Of a stretch of 64,000 bases of DNA, positions 8,173-17,510 are shown one piece after another. The position numbers were made by a program, and so were the translations under genes. Source of the stretch: Oscillospiraceae bacterium (lineage in GTDB: Bacteria; Bacillota; Clostridia; Oscillospirales; Oscillospiraceae). The notes below the pieces were generated by a model. It saw only the letters and a list, made by a program, of their open reading frames with translations, did not search any database and was not told the DNA's origin. The stretch's first letter is position 1. Each line of letters starts with the position of its first letter. The stretch is taken from the NCBI GenBank assembly GCA_902774015.1, contig CACYHB010000004.1:210687-274686 (forward strand), in the 5' to 3' direction.

Positions 8173-9098
8173 AAACAGAGCGCTTGATGGAGGCTCTCAA
8201 CGACACGAGGGACGATTTCATTGAGGATATGATGCAGACCATGCTGGGGCATGCGAAGACACGCCGTGCGCGGCCGGCGCTGCGCACGCTGCTGCTGGCG
8301 GCGGCGCTGAGTCTGCTGCTGGGCGCCACGGCTTATGCCGCTTATCGCGGCAGCATGGCTCACCGGGAGCCGAGTCCCACGGACAAGCCGGGCTACTTCA
8401 TCACCGATGCGGGCGAGAGCGGAGACGAGACCCTGCAGCTCAACTGGGGCGACGCCGCCATGCTCCTGCATTTTGACACGTCGGACGAGGGCTTCCGCCA
8501 CGCCTTTCGCTTTACCTGGATGCCGGAGGGCACGGAAGCGCCCAACCCGCACGGGATCGTGCCCTTCCTGCCGGACCCGGACATCCCGCGTGAGATCCCG
8601 ATCAACAGCATAGAAGACGTGGAGCGCGCCAAAAATCTGCAGCCCGTGATGGAGCCTGACACGGAAAAGCTCGCGGAGCTGGGCCTTACGCTGGAGGAGG
8701 CGCAGAGCCTGCGGCGCTCGGCGGAATGCTGGCGGGGCGGAGAATTTGCCATGCGCGTCGACCTGATGGACGTCGATATGCTCTTTGGCCACGATCTGGT
8801 GCTGGGCTGGCTGGGCGGCGAGGCGAGCATTGTCCGGGAGGACAGCTTCGGCCCCTGCCAGCGGCTGGAGGTGGAGGTCTCCGCCTGCGAAAAAGATCCG
8901 CAGGCCCTACGCTGTCTCTTCCTCTTTGAGCCGGAGGAGCAGTACCTGATCGCGATGATCGCCGATCCGGCGGTGTTCAGCATGGAAGAGCTGGAACGCA
9001 TCGGGGCGGGGATCGAGGTGCGGACCACATCGTTGAAGATCAAGGCCGATCCCGAACCCGGGATGAACTGGTCCGTGCTCGGTCTGGCGCAAGGCTGA
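8169..9098 (+). CDS. Membrane protein, probable partner/anti-sigma of the upstream ECF sigma
   Basis: 309 residues: a cytoplasmic N-terminal part of about 38 residues (MKTERLMEALNDTRDDFIEDMM), one membrane helix (about 41-58) and an external domain rich in acidic residues. I recognise no zinc anti-sigma (ZAS) motif in the short cytoplasmic segment, so an anti-sigma role rests on position (ATGA overlap with the sigma gene) and topology, not on motif. In related Firmicute ECF loci this position is held by single-pass regulators such as DUF4179 proteins. The external domain could sense an envelope signal. It ends before a strong terminator. Confidence 0.65.
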   Translation: MKTERLMEALNDTRDDFIEDMMQTMLGHAKTRRARPALRTLLLAAALSLLLGATAYAAYRGSMAHREPSPTDKPGYFITDAGESGDETLQLNWGDAAMLLHFDTSDEGFRHAFRFTWMPEGTEAPNPHGIVPFLPDPDIPREIPINSIEDVERAKNLQPVMEPDTEKLAELGLTLEEAQSLRRSAECWRGGEFAMRVDLMDVDMLFGHDLVLGWLGGEASIVREDSFGPCQRLEVEVSACEKDPQALRCLFLFEPEEQYLIAMIADPAVFSMEELERIGAGIEVRTTSLKIKADPEPGMNWSVLGLAQG

Positions 9099-9113
9099 GA
9101 CGGCCCGAAAAGC

Positions 9114-9151
9114 ACAGGCGCCGGGAGCATCTGCTCCCGGCGCCTGTTTTC
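9114..9151. terminator. Intrinsic terminator between converging genes
   Basis: Perfect 16-bp GC-rich stem (9114-9129 with 9132-9147) followed by TTTT. It closes the sigma operon and may also serve the deacetylase gene on the other strand. Confidence 0.88.
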
Positions 9152-9154
9152 CGT

Positions 9155-10600
9155 TCAGTTTGCCACGGGGTGGTGGGCAGGAGGACTCGTCATGTCCAGC
9201 GGCCTGAACACATACCCGTTTTCAAGCCCCCATTCGATGATCTGCCGTACCGCCGCCACGCTGTAATCCTTTACGTCGTGCTGCAGCACCAGGCAGCAGT
9301 CCTTGCCCTCGCAGCCGGCGATGACGTTTTGCAGCACGCCCTCGGTGGTGCGGGTCCGGCCCGCGTCGTCGCTGTCCACGTTCCAGTCGAAATACTGGTA
9401 GCCCATGGTGTTCATGCTCTCCGTCAGGCGCGACATGACCCCTTCGTTGAAGGAGCTGACCGTGTTGGAGCTCCCGCCCGGGAAACGGAAGAGCGTGGTA
9501 TAGCTTCCCGTCTGTTCCCGGACCAGCTCCTCGCAGGCCAGAAAATCCGCATAGTACGCCTCCTCCGAGGCATAAATGCCGTAGTAATCGTGGCTGGCCG
9601 AGTGGACGCAGACACTGTGTCCCTCCCGGAAAGCGCGGCCCACCATGTCAAAATACTCGGGATAGCGGCAGGTCACGAAGAAGCTGGCCTGGACGCCGTA
9701 TTCTGCCAGCACGTCCAGGAGCGCCGCCGTGTGGGGGCCGGGACCGTCGTCGAAGCTGAGGTAGATGGTCTTTTCCTGCGGCTCCGCCGCCGCCGGCAGC
9801 GGGGCCGGTACCACGCGCACATGCCGCGTGACCGTGACGCCGTAGCCCCGGCCGCTGTCGATGCGGTAGACGCGCTCATACTCTCCGCAGTGTTCCGGAT
9901 CCACCTCCCCGGACACCTGCACGGCATAGCTCATGTCGTTTCCCAGCTCGTCCGCGGCGGTGAAACCGGGATCCGTATAGCGCAGCGCGGCAGGGATCTC
10001 CGTCTCGGTGCCCTCCGTGAGGGTGATGATGGGCTTCCCGACGGAAAAGGGGATCTTCCGGGTGACCGTGCTGCGGTTGCCCGCGGCGTCCGTGACCGTG
10101 TAGTCCACGTGGTCGTCCCAGGCTGTGCGCTCCACAAGGGCGGTCAGATCGCCGTCGATATTGTCGAGGGCGCTGTAGCCCTCCTCCTCATAGCCGGCAA
10201 ACCAGGTGGTCACATAGCCCTCCCGGTGCTGAAGCGTGATCACCGGCGCCGTCAGGTCCCGCACATGGACCGTTCGACGGGCGTGCCAGCTTCTGCCTGC
10301 GCGGGTGGCGGTGTATTCGACCGCATAGTCCCCGGGCGTGCTGCAGTCCACCCAGCCCTCGGCGGTGACTGGCAGATCCCGGCCCAGCTCTCCGAAGAGG
10401 CGCCCCTCGCTCACGGCGCGGACGCCGGGCTCCGTATAGAGCGTGCCCACCGGCAGCTCCAGCTCCTGCCCGCCGCTGAAGTGGAAGCGGATATGTCTGG
10501 CGTCCAGCACGAAGAGGACCGCCGCCGCGAGACACAGCGCGTATAGCAGCAGGAACGCGGGAAGCAGCCTGTTTTTGGATTGTTTTCTTTCTTTTTCCAT
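9155..10600 (-). CDS. Membrane-anchored polysaccharide deacetylase with Ig-like repeats
   Basis: 481 residues: membrane anchor (about 11-33), three Ig-like/DUF5011-type beta domains (about 45-265; pattern TEPGV..A, DLTAPVITL, YTVTDAAGNRSTV), then a NodB deacetylase domain from about 275. NodB motif 1 is SFDDGPGPH (282-290; Asp284/Asp285), motif 2 is HSASHD (His333, His337), and motif 3 is RFPGGSSN. Such CE4 enzymes remove N-acetyl groups from peptidoglycan or surface polysaccharide outside the membrane. Start 10600 has AGGAG 7 bases upstream. It stands alone between two terminator/promoter regions. Confidence 0.9.
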   Translation of the reverse strand: MEKERKQSKNRLLPAFLLLYALCLAAAVLFVLDARHIRFHFSGGQELELPVGTLYTEPGVRAVSEGRLFGELGRDLPVTAEGWVDCSTPGDYAVEYTATRAGRSWHARRTVHVRDLTAPVITLQHREGYVTTWFAGYEEEGYSALDNIDGDLTALVERTAWDDHVDYTVTDAAGNRSTVTRKIPFSVGKPIITLTEGTETEIPAALRYTDPGFTAADELGNDMSYAVQVSGEVDPEHCGEYERVYRIDSGRGYGVTVTRHVRVVPAPLPAAAEPQEKTIYLSFDDGPGPHTAALLDVLAEYGVQASFFVTCRYPEYFDMVGRAFREGHSVCVHSASHDYYGIYASEEAYYADFLACEELVREQTGSYTTLFRFPGGSSNTVSSFNEGVMSRLTESMNTMGYQYFDWNVDSDDAGRTRTTEGVLQNVIAGCEGKDCCLVLQHDVKDYSVAAVRQIIEWGLENGYVFRPLDMTSPPAHHPVAN

Positions 10601-10736
10601 CTCTCTGCTCCTGTCTCCTGTCAGTATATTATACACGCTTTTTTGCCCGCGGAAAGGTCTTTTTCCCTCTGACCGGAAAAATCCTTTTTCCCGGCGTTCT
10701 TCTTTCCGCCGGCATATGACAAGTCTTTATCTTTTC

Positions 10737-10765
10737 TTGCGTCGGTGGGGAGAATATGGTATATT
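10737..10765 (+). promoter_or_regulatory. Promoter for glyS operon
   Basis: TTGCGT (10737-10742), 17-base spacer, TATATT (10760-10765). The leader to ATG 10840 is about 70 bases and holds no T-box (no specifier stem and no conserved T-box sequence). Confidence 0.65.
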
Positions 10766-10839
10766 GTGTAGTTGTGAAACGGGGAAGCACCCCGAAATTT
10801 ATCTCCGCGGCAGCCAGCCGCGGGAAAGGAACAGATACT

Positions 10840-12219
10840 ATGAACAACACCGAAAAAACCATGGACAAGATCATCGCTCTCTGCAAGAACCGCGGCTTCA
10901 TCTTCGCCGGCTCCGAGATCTACGGCGGCCTCGCCAACACCTGGGACTACGGCCCTCTCGGCACCCGGCTCAAGAACAACGTCAAGGACGCCTGGCGCAA
11001 AAAGTTCATCCAGGAGCGGCGCAACAGCTTTGAAGTGGACGCCGACATCCTCATGAACCCCCGCGTGTGGGAGGCCAGCGGCCACGTGGCCAGCTTCGCC
11101 GATCCTCTGCTGGACTGCAAGGAGTGCAAAATGCGCTTCCGCGCCGACAACCTGATCGACGACTTTGACCCCGACGCCCACGCCGACGGCATGACCAAGG
11201 AGCAGATGTTCGACTATATCAAGGCCCATCACATCCCCTGCCCCAACTGCGGCAAGCACAACTTCACCGACATCCGCGAGTTTAACCTGATGTTCCAGAC
11301 CTTCCGCGGCGTCACCAACGACGCGAAGTCCATCATCTATCTGCGCCCGGAGAACGCCCAGGGCGAGTACGTGAACTACCCCAACGTGCTGCGCTCCATG
11401 CGCACCAAGCTCCCCTTCTCCATCGGTCAGATCGGCAAAGCCTTCCGCAACGAGATCACCCCGGGCAACTTCACCTTCCGCACCATTGAATTCGAGCAGA
11501 TGGAGTTCCAGACCTTCTGCAAGCCCGGCACCGACACAGAGCTCTACGACTACTTCAAGCAGTTCGGCAAGGAGTTCTTCATGTACCTCGGCCTCCCCGG
11601 GGAGCATCTGCGCTACCACGACCATGAGAAGCTGGCCCACTACGCCAAGGCCGCCTGTGACATCGAGTTCCTCTTCCCCTTCGGCTGGGGCGAGATCAAC
11701 GGCACCCACAACCGCACCGACTTCGACCTGGGCCGTCACCAGGAGTACAGCGGCCAGAAGCTCGAGTACATCGATCCCTTTACCGCCGAGCGCTTTGTAC
11801 CCTATATCATCGAGTCCACCTACGGTCTGGACCGCACGGTGCTGGCTCTGCTGTGCGAGGCCTATGACGAGGAAGTGGTGGACGAGGCCAAGAACGACGT
11901 GCGCGTAGTGCTGCGCCTCAATCCCGCCATCGCTCCCATCAAGGCCGCCGTGCTGCCCCTCTCCAAGAAGCTGGGCGAGCCCGCCATGGCCATCCGCGAC
12001 GAGCTGGCGAAGGACTTCATGGTCGAGTACGACGAGACCGGCTCCATCGGCAAGCGCTACCGCCGCGCCGACGAGATCGGCACCCCCTTCTGCATCACCT
12101 ACGACTTTGACTCCGAGACGGACGGCTGCGTGACCGTGCGCGAGCGTGACAGCATGGAGCAGGTCCGCATCCCCGTCGCCGAGGTCAAGTCCTATATCGC
12201 GGAGCGCGTTAAAGGATGA
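10840..12219 (+). CDS. glyS: Glycyl-tRNA synthetase, single-chain dimeric type
   Basis: Charges tRNA-Gly. The 459-residue protein is the class II alpha2 enzyme, not the GlyQ/GlyS pair. It begins with the family block NRGFIFAGSEIYGGLANTWDYGPLG, carries an insertion with Cys-x2-Cys pairs (CKECKMRF and CPNCGKHNF, possible zinc site), class II motif 2 (FRNEITPGNFTFRTIEFEQME) and a C-terminal anticodon-binding domain (NPAIAPIKAAVLPL onward). ATG 10840 has GGAAAGGA 9 bases upstream; upstream in-frame codons fall in the promoter. It overlaps the next gene by 4 bases (ATGA). Confidence 0.96.
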   Translation: MNNTEKTMDKIIALCKNRGFIFAGSEIYGGLANTWDYGPLGTRLKNNVKDAWRKKFIQERRNSFEVDADILMNPRVWEASGHVASFADPLLDCKECKMRFRADNLIDDFDPDAHADGMTKEQMFDYIKAHHIPCPNCGKHNFTDIREFNLMFQTFRGVTNDAKSIIYLRPENAQGEYVNYPNVLRSMRTKLPFSIGQIGKAFRNEITPGNFTFRTIEFEQMEFQTFCKPGTDTELYDYFKQFGKEFFMYLGLPGEHLRYHDHEKLAHYAKAACDIEFLFPFGWGEINGTHNRTDFDLGRHQEYSGQKLEYIDPFTAERFVPYIIESTYGLDRTVLALLCEAYDEEVVDEAKNDVRVVLRLNPAIAPIKAAVLPLSKKLGEPAMAIRDELAKDFMVEYDETGSIGKRYRRADEIGTPFCITYDFDSETDGCVTVRERDSMEQVRIPVAEVKSYIAERVKG

Positions 12220-14078
12220 CGACCCGCCTGCGCACGGGGGAGATCCTGCGTGCCCGAAGGGCCGCGGAGCTGAGCGACGCAAGGCAGCGGCTGGTTTTCC
12301 GGCTCTGGAACACCGGCTGGCTGCTGCTCAGCTCCCTCGGCATCGCCCTGGCAAGCCTGCTGCTTGCCGTGGGTTCCTTCGGCTTTGAGCTTTTTCTCTC
12401 GTATCTGCACCATCCGCTCCTCCTTCTGCTGAACTGTCTTCCGGTCTTGCTGCTGCAGCTGCTGTTCTACAGCCTGTGCGGCAGGCAGTGGATCGCTTTC
12501 CTGCTGAACGCCGTGATCGTGCTCACGGCCTCTGCGGGCAACCTCTTCAAGCTGCGCTTTCGCTTTGAGCCCTTTCTGTTTTCGGACATGAACGCCATCG
12601 GCGCGGCTCTGGGCGTCGCCCACAACTACGATCTGCGCCCCAACGCGCGGATCCTGGCCGCCATCGCCCTGGCCGCGGCGGGGACGCTCTTCCTCCTCTT
12701 TTTCTGCCGGGGACGGATGCGCCTCCGGGGCCGTATCGTGCTGGCCTTGGCCGTGCTGCTCTCCGTCTGGCCCCTGTGGCGTTTCGCCTACGGGAGCGAG
12801 GCGCTCTACGGCGAGCCGACCCGCAACGAGGACACCATTGACGCCACCGGCGATTCGGAGATCTTCGTGACCAAGGGCTTCGTCTATCCCTTCCTGCACA
12901 GCATCCGTCAGGCGGAGTTCCTGCCGCCCGAAGGCTACGACGCCGAACGCGCCGCCGCGCTTCTGGGGGCCTTTGCGGACGAGGCGATCCCGGCCGACCG
13001 CCGGGTCAACCTGATCGTCTTTCAGCTGGAGAGCTTTCGGGACGTGCGCCTCTGGGGCATCGAGGGCGTCCGGGACGAGGCCTACGCCGTATGGGACGCG
13101 CTGAAGGAAGAGAGTTATCACGGCACGCTGGTGGTCAACAACTACGCCGGCGGGACCGCCAACACGGAGCGTGCCGTTCTGGCCGCGGCCAGAAATGCCC
13201 TCGCCCCCCGCGCCGACACGCCCTCCTACGTGTGGTACCTGCGGGACCAGGGCTATCGCACTCTGGGCAACCACCCCTATTTCCGCTACTACTATGACCG
13301 CGTGACCGTGAATCCCCGGCTCGGCTTCGAAGACTACCGCTATTTTGAGGACTATTATGAGGGCGTATACGGAGAGCCCACCTCCTTTGAAAACAGCGAC
13401 GGCCCCTTCTTCCGGGAAGTGCTGAAACAGTACCGCGAGCTGGAGCAGACGGGAGAGGATCTCTTCTCCTTCAACGTGACCCTCCAGGGGCACTACCCCT
13501 ACCGCACCGACGAGGCCTATTACAGCGGTTTTCTGGACGGGGACTATTCCCAGGAGCTCTTTTTTGCACTGGATAATTACCTTGGCACGGTCCACGACAC
13601 GCAGGAATGCATGGCGGAATTCATCGACGCTCTGCGCGGGGATGAGACGCCGGCAGTGCTGCTCTTCTACGGCGACCACTGCCCCAACATCGGCGACAGC
13701 TCCTACGTGTCCACCGGCCTCGGTGCGGACATGGATCCCTCCACCTACGAGGGCTTTCTGAACATGTACAGCACCGAGTATCTGATCTGGGCAAACGACG
13801 CCGCCCGGGAGAAGCTGGGAAAAGAGATCCGCGGAGAGGGCGAGACCGTCTCCGGCTGCTATCTGATGGATCTGCTCTTTGAGCAGCTCGGATGGAAGGG
13901 CAGCGCCTTCATGCAGTTTGCCCGCGGCGTACGACAGATTCTGCCCGTCGTCAACGCCGGCGGCTTCTATGTGGAAAACGGCGCTTATACCACAGTCCTC
14001 GACGACGAAGGGAAAAGCGCGCTGCGGGATTTTGACGCCGTAACGTTCTATAACGCTTCTCAATGGAGAAATAACTGA
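12216..14078 (+). CDS. LTA-synthase-family membrane sulfatase
   Basis: 620 residues: about five membrane helices in the first 200 residues, then a large external alkaline-phosphatase/sulfatase domain. NLIVFQLESF (metal-binding glutamate) and NNYAGGTANTE, with candidate nucleophile Thr314, match the lipoteichoic acid synthase family; a later FYGDHCP supplies the Asp-His metal ligands. Family members transfer glycerol phosphate from phosphatidylglycerol to glycolipid or glycan, outside the membrane. Whether this one makes LTA, a primer, or modifies another polymer cannot be told from sequence. Translationally coupled to glyS by ATGA overlap, an unusual pairing. Confidence 0.87.
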   Translation: MTTRLRTGEILRARRAAELSDARQRLVFRLWNTGWLLLSSLGIALASLLLAVGSFGFELFLSYLHHPLLLLLNCLPVLLLQLLFYSLCGRQWIAFLLNAVIVLTASAGNLFKLRFRFEPFLFSDMNAIGAALGVAHNYDLRPNARILAAIALAAAGTLFLLFFCRGRMRLRGRIVLALAVLLSVWPLWRFAYGSEALYGEPTRNEDTIDATGDSEIFVTKGFVYPFLHSIRQAEFLPPEGYDAERAAALLGAFADEAIPADRRVNLIVFQLESFRDVRLWGIEGVRDEAYAVWDALKEESYHGTLVVNNYAGGTANTERAVLAAARNALAPRADTPSYVWYLRDQGYRTLGNHPYFRYYYDRVTVNPRLGFEDYRYFEDYYEGVYGEPTSFENSDGPFFREVLKQYRELEQTGEDLFSFNVTLQGHYPYRTDEAYYSGFLDGDYSQELFFALDNYLGTVHDTQECMAEFIDALRGDETPAVLLFYGDHCPNIGDSSYVSTGLGADMDPSTYEGFLNMYSTEYLIWANDAAREKLGKEIRGEGETVSGCYLMDLLFEQLGWKGSAFMQFARGVRQILPVVNAGGFYVENGAYTTVLDDEGKSALRDFDAVTFYNASQWRNN

Positions 14079-14094
14079 AAAGAAGGAACAGGGA

Positions 14095-15978
14095 ATGAAA
14101 AACGGTTTTGTGAAAGTTGCGGCCTGCGCTCCGGTGATCCGGGTCGCCGACGCCGCATACAACGCCTGCCGTGTGATCGAATGCATCCGCGAGGCGGCGG
14201 ACAGGGGCGTGAAGGTGCTGGCCTTCCCGGAGCTTACGCTGACCGGCGTGAGCTGCTATGATCTGTTTGGCCACCGGGTACTGCTGGACGGGGCGAAAAA
14301 AGCCCTGGCAACGGTCGCCGAGGCAACAAAAGGTTTGGATCTGCTGAGCTTTGTGGGTCTGCCGCTGGCCGTGGGCAGCCGGGTGTACAGCGTGGCCGCC
14401 GCCGTCTATGACGGCGAGATCCTCGCGCTGATCCCCCGGGAGAACGTGGAGGGAAGCCCCTTCTCCGCCCCCGCCATGGAGACCCGCTTTGTGAGCGTCG
14501 GCGGCTGTGAGACCGCGCTGGAGAGCAGCGACACGCTCTTCTGCTGCGCTGCTCTGCCCGAGCTGAAGATCGCCGTGGAGCTGGGCGCCGACCGGGACGC
14601 GCTGATGCCGCCCTCGCTGCGTCTGGCCCAGGCCGGCGCCACGCTTCTGGTCCAGATGGCCTCCTTCCCGGAGACCGTCTCCTCCCGGGCTGACGCCGAG
14701 CTGCAGGCCCGTTATGAATCGAAGCACCGGAAGGCCGCCGTGCTGCTGGCCGCCCCCGGCCGGGGCGAGAGCAGCACCGACTACGTATACTCCGGGCTCT
14801 GCCTCGCTGCCGAGAACGGCAAGCTCCTGGCGGCCGAGGAGGGCGAGAACAGCCTCGCCGTCACGGAGATCGACGCGGAGTACCTGGTGAACCTTCGCCG
14901 CGGCTGCAGCGACTTTGAGTTTGAGAGCGACTGCAGCGAGTACGTCTGGGGCGGCGAGGCCGCGGAGACCGCGCTGACCCGCAAGTTCTTCATGCACCCC
15001 CATCTGCCCGGGACCGCGGCGGAGCTGCCCGCCTTTTGTGAGCGCATGCTGGACATCCAGGTGGCCGGGCTTGTCAAGCGCATGGAGTACGCCCGCCTGG
15101 ACCACTGCGTGGTGGGCATCTCCGGCGGCGTGGACTCCACGCTCTGCGTGCTGGTCTGCGCCATGGCGGTGAAGAAGATGGGCCTGCCCTCCACCAACGT
15201 TGTCGCCTGCACGCTGCCCTGCTTCGGCACTTCCAGCCGCACCAAATCCAACGCCATCGTGGTGGCCGAGCAGCTGGGCTGCGAGGTGCGGGTGATCGAC
15301 ATCGGCAAGAGCGTCTACCAGCACTTTGACGACATCGGCCATGCCCACGACGACTATTCCATCGCCTTTGAAAACGCCCAGGCCCGCGAGCGCACCCAGG
15401 TGCTGATGGACATCGCCAACAAGGTCAACGGCCTGGACGTGGGCACCGAGGACCTGAGCGAGTACATCGACGGCTGGTGCACCTACAACGGCGACCACAC
15501 CAGCATGTACGACGTGAATCTGGGGCTGACCAAGACCCAGGTGCGCGCAAACGTCCGGTATCTGGCTGACACCACCGAAGACCGCGTGCTCAAGGCTGCC
15601 CTCTACGACGTGCTGGAGTGCCCGGTCACACCGGAGCTGCTGCCCATCCACGACGACCAGATCGAGCAGAAGAGCGAGGAGGCCGTGGGCTCCTACAGCC
15701 TGCAGGACTTCTTCACCCACTGCATCCTGATCGACGGCTTTACCCCCTCCAAGACCCTGCGGCTGGCAAAGCTGGCCTACGCAAACGAATTTTCCGACGA
15801 GGAGCTCCGCCGCTGGCTCACGAGCTGGTGCAGGCGGCTCTTCTCCCAGCAGTTCAAGCGCAGCTGCCTGATGGACGGCCCGGCTGTGGAGGCTTTCACG
15901 GTCTCCCCGCGCGTGGGCTTCCGGATGCCCTCCGACGGCGAAGCGGCCCTGTTCCTGCAGGAGCTGGACGAAAACTGA
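14095..15978 (+). CDS. nadE: NAD synthase, glutamine-type architecture with degenerate glutaminase domain
   Basis: NadE converts deamido-NAD to NAD. The 627-residue protein has the full two-domain build: an N-terminal nitrilase-fold domain (1-about 270) and a C-terminal synthetase domain with the PP-loop SGGVDS (343-348), TKTQVRANVRYLA and DFFTHCILI. Glu46 of the expected Glu-Lys-Cys triad is present (FPELTLTG). The lysine position reads Arg115, and the motif usually written VEICEDLW reads VELGADRD, leaving Gly164 where the Cys nucleophile should be. The synthetase half looks intact, so ammonia-dependent NAD synthesis is likely. Alignment was by eye. It follows the LTA-synthase-like gene by 16 bases. 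Confidence 0.9.
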   Translation: MKNGFVKVAACAPVIRVADAAYNACRVIECIREAADRGVKVLAFPELTLTGVSCYDLFGHRVLLDGAKKALATVAEATKGLDLLSFVGLPLAVGSRVYSVAAAVYDGEILALIPRENVEGSPFSAPAMETRFVSVGGCETALESSDTLFCCAALPELKIAVELGADRDALMPPSLRLAQAGATLLVQMASFPETVSSRADAELQARYESKHRKAAVLLAAPGRGESSTDYVYSGLCLAAENGKLLAAEEGENSLAVTEIDAEYLVNLRRGCSDFEFESDCSEYVWGGEAAETALTRKFFMHPHLPGTAAELPAFCERMLDIQVAGLVKRMEYARLDHCVVGISGGVDSTLCVLVCAMAVKKMGLPSTNVVACTLPCFGTSSRTKSNAIVVAEQLGCEVRVIDIGKSVYQHFDDIGHAHDDYSIAFENAQARERTQVLMDIANKVNGLDVGTEDLSEYIDGWCTYNGDHTSMYDVNLGLTKTQVRANVRYLADTTEDRVLKAALYDVLECPVTPELLPIHDDQIEQKSEEAVGSYSLQDFFTHCILIDGFTPSKTLRLAKLAYANEFSDEELRRWLTSWCRRLFSQQFKRSCLMDGPAVEAFTVSPRVGFRMPSDGEAALFLQELDEN

Positions 15979-15988
15979 AGCCCCCGAT

Positions 15989-16030
15989 AAGCATCACAGC
16001 CCCGGGCATGAGCCCGGGGCTGTGATGCTT
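15989..16030. terminator. Perfect 18-bp inverted repeat after nadE
   Basis: Arms 15989-16006 and 16013-16030 are exactly complementary around a 6-base loop. No T-run follows on either strand, so it may act as a processing or protection stem as well as a terminator between converging genes. Confidence 0.65.
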
Positions 16031-16053
16031 GTATTCTATGGATATTTCCGGTT

Positions 16054-16671
16054 TTACAGTTCCCGTTTCTCGTAGATTTTAACGGCGATCATCCAGGAGA
16101 GGCCGAACACCGCGGCAGCCGCCAGAGGCAGCGCCCACATTCCGAGGCCCGCGATCTCCCCGCTCAGGTTTGAGAGGGAGCTTGCGCCGATCACGCCCAG
16201 CATCACCACCACGGCGATGAAGAGGTAATAGACGATGCGGCCCTTTTCCACGCCCCAGCGGAGGGTGACGGGGATCATCACGGCGGGGGCCAGCAGGCCC
16301 ACCGCGGGGAGCGTGCAGGCAAGCTGCAGGAGTCCTTCCTTGCCGCCCTTCGGCAGCAGCACCGCCGCCTGGACGCCGAGCGTCAGCAGATACATCCCCA
16401 GGAAGCACAGTAGCGTCATCACATAGCGCTCGTCGACGACGGTTTTGCGGGAGATGGGCATGGTATCGCAGAGGCTGTTCCAGCCGTCACGCTCCTCATA
16501 GGAGATAAGCGTCACAGGCAGAATGCCCGCAAAGAGCACCGGGTAGACCACGAAGAAATAGTTCTGCTGCTGCGCCACCGCGCTGACCGCCAGGAAAATC
16601 CCGCTCATCACCAGCAGCGAGCGCCCGTATTTCCAGATCATGTACAGATCCTTCTGAATCAGGCCTTTCAT
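16054..16671 (-). CDS. ABC-2 type permease (YtrC/D-like)
   Basis: 205-residue membrane protein with about six helices. MKGLIQKDLYMIWKYGRSLL at the start and SYEERDGWNSLCDTMPISRKTVVDERY in the middle match the ABC2_membrane_5 group of permeases paired with YtrB-type ATPases. It overlaps the ATPase gene by 4 bases and is the last gene of a GntR-ATPase-permease operon. Substrate is unknown; related loci respond to envelope-active compounds. Confidence 0.83.
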   Translation of the reverse strand: MKGLIQKDLYMIWKYGRSLLVMSGIFLAVSAVAQQQNYFFVVYPVLFAGILPVTLISYEERDGWNSLCDTMPISRKTVVDERYVMTLLCFLGMYLLTLGVQAAVLLPKGGKEGLLQLACTLPAVGLLAPAVMIPVTLRWGVEKGRIVYYLFIAVVVMLGVIGASSLSNLSGEIAGLGMWALPLAAAAVFGLSWMIAVKIYEKREL

Positions 16672-17510
16672 TGTTCTCCCTCCTTCACCATCAGGATAAA
16701 CAGATCCTCAATGCTTACCGGCTCCATCGCGAGGGCGGCCGGAGCCCTGTCCCGCCGCACGATGGCGGTGACGCCGTAGGGTGTAGAGCGGTGCCCGATG
16801 ACCGCGCCGCGGTCCAGCGCGGCGAAGTCGGTTTTTGAAAGCTGCACCAGCCCGTACTGTTCGCGCAGCGCGTCCTTTTCCTCACACAGGAGGAGCCGTC
16901 CCTTGTGCAGGAAGGCCACGTAGTCGCAGATCTTTTCGAGATCGCTCACGATATGGGAGGAGATGAGCACCGCGTGGTCCTCCTCTCTGGTAAAGTCCGA
17001 AAAGATCTCCACCACCTCGTCGCGCACCACGGGGTCGAGACCCGAGGTGGCCTCGTCCAGCACCAGCAGCTTCGGATGGTGGCTCAGCGCCACGGCGATG
17101 GCCAGCTTCATCTTCATGCCGCGGGACATTTCGCTGTAGGGCTTGTTTGCCGGCAGCGAGAGCTTCTGCAGATAGCCCCGGTAGACCGCCGCGTCCCAGT
17201 TTTTATAGATCCCTGCCATGACCTTTCCCAGCTGCCCGGCGTCGAGGCAGGAGGGCAGGCCCCCCTCGTCCAGCACCACGCCGATGTCCTCCCGGACCGG
17301 GGCAAAGTTTTTGCCGTTGTCCCGCCCCAGCACGCGGATGCTGCCGGCGTCCGTCCGGATCATGCCCAGGATGGACTTGATCGTGGTGGATTTGCCGGCG
17401 CCGTTTTCCCCGATCAGGCCCAGGATGCAGCCCTGGGGCAGATCCAGATCCAGGCTCAGGTCAAAGCCCGGATAGCGTTTTTCCAGTCCCCGAATCTCAA
17501 TGGCGTTCAT
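16668..17510 (-). CDS. ABC transporter ATP-binding protein
   Basis: 280 residues with Walker A GENGAGKSTT (34-43), Q-loop region, a variant signature MSRGMKMKLAIA in place of the usual LSGGQ, Walker B LLVLDEAT and an H-loop serine-histidine (ISSHIV). The MSRGMKMK signature is typical of the exporter ATPases of YtrB type. It powers the adjacent ABC-2 permease. Overlaps both operon neighbours by 4 bases, implying tight stoichiometry. Confidence 0.9.
   Translation of the reverse strand: MNAIEIRGLEKRYPGFDLSLDLDLPQGCILGLIGENGAGKSTTIKSILGMIRTDAGSIRVLGRDNGKNFAPVREDIGVVLDEGGLPSCLDAGQLGKVMAGIYKNWDAAVYRGYLQKLSLPANKPYSEMSRGMKMKLAIAVALSHHPKLLVLDEATSGLDPVVRDEVVEIFSDFTREEDHAVLISSHIVSDLEKICDYVAFLHKGRLLLCEEKDALREQYGLVQLSKTDFAALDRGAVIGHRSTPYGVTAIVRRDRAPAALAMEPVSIEDLFILMVKEGEQ

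Noticed and set aside
10600-10840. T-box riboswitch before glyS
   Set aside because: The leader after the promoter is only about 70 bases and lacks the T-box sequence and antiterminator. The same applies before proS.
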